Shown here: in pieces, positions 63,929 to 64,000 of the stretch
Numbering within the stretch: position 1 is the stretch's first letter
Layout: each line of letters opens with the position of its first letter
Assembly: GCF_000620045.1 (NCBI RefSeq)
Contig: NZ_JHVH01000002.1
Coordinates: 124,001 to 188,000, forward strand
Direction of reading: 5' to 3'
DNA from: Halomonas halodenitrificans DSM 735
GTDB lineage: Bacteria; Pseudomonadota; Gammaproteobacteria; Pseudomonadales; Halomonadaceae
Length of the DNA stretch: 64,000 nucleotides
The notes under the pieces: model-generated
What the model was told of the DNA's origin: nothing
The model's database searches: none
Seen by the model: the letters and a program-made list of their open reading frames with translations, nothing else
Position numbers and translations under genes: made by a program

Positions 63929-63955
63929 TTCGATTGAACCTGATGGAGTTACGCC

Positions 63956-64000
63956 ATGACCCTCTCCACCGTGGCGGCGCAGTCTGCCGACCAGGAGATT
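63956..64000 (+). CDS. Start of next nor-cluster gene (partial)
   Basis: ATG at 63956 with GGAG 9 bp upstream opens a frame reading MTLSTVAAQSADQEI up to the window end. Behind norCB this would often be norQ, norD or another accessory gene, but 15 residues are too few to decide. Confidence 0.5.
   Translation, partial: MTLSTVAAQSADQEI

Overview
The window is a dense, high-GC stretch of what looks like a facultatively anaerobic, denitrifying gammaproteobacterium, most likely a halophile of the Halomonas type. That placement is an inference from gene content, coding bias and a V-type ATPase with Na+-type ligands; no rRNA, tRNA or housekeeping marker is present to confirm it. Almost everything here serves life without oxygen: anaerobic dNTP and ubiquinone synthesis, arginine fermentation, nitrite and NO respiration, NO defence and a high-affinity oxidase.

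Layout. 1-6660 (minus strand): a membrane AraC-type regulator (cut by the window edge), then nrdD - small glycyl-radical gene - nrdG - ubiU - ubiV - second nrdG-like gene, read from high to low coordinates. 6733-10222: NO-damage repair genes (ric/ytfE, hemerythrin) divergent from norR, with a near-perfect sigma-54 promoter and three NorR boxes between them, and a 123-bp tandem duplication behind norR. 10218-18584: a TDT-family channel and a PLP trans-sulfuration-type enzyme (overlapping genes), then ccoI-P-O-N for an unusual cbb3 oxidase, divergent from a LysR regulator. 18766-23249: an RND efflux pair. 23381-27158: octaheme tetrathionate-reductase-family cytochrome with its cytochrome b, and an ArsR regulator divergent from a BASS/ACR3-type transporter. 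27240-34826: a seven-gene V/A-type ATPase operon in a permuted order. 35190-39868: an arginine deiminase operon (arcD-A-B-C) bounded by 25-bp direct repeats. 40544-42134: a small secreted protein, an orphan SdhB and a small helical protein. 42214-45839: flavohaemoglobin, a Yip1-family membrane protein, a MarR regulator and a cytochrome P450. 45870-55324: nirC-nirF divergent from nirS-D-L-G-H-J-E-N (cytochrome cd1 nitrite reductase and heme d1 synthesis). 55508-57535: nnrS, a SirB-like protein and an AhpD/CMD-like protein. 57666-61850: the Aap amino-acid ABC transporter. 62038-64000: norC-norB and the start of a further gene.

How the parts fit. Boxes with a TGA(C/T)-N4-(G/A)TCA core (FNR/ANR/DNR type) lie upstream of ubiU, nrdD, arcD, the P450 gene, nirC, nirS, nnrS and norC, often where a class II site at -41.5 would leave a short leader and a recognisable -10. 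NorR/sigma-54 (ric), NsrR (hmp) and NrdR (nrdD) sites add NO- and nucleotide-specific control. Nitrite is reduced to NO by NirS and NO to N2O by NorCB, while Hmp, RIC and hemerythrin handle leaked NO. NrdD/G supply dNTPs and UbiUV ubiquinone without O2. The arc genes give fermentative ATP, and the V-ATPase could exchange this for an ion (probably Na+) gradient.
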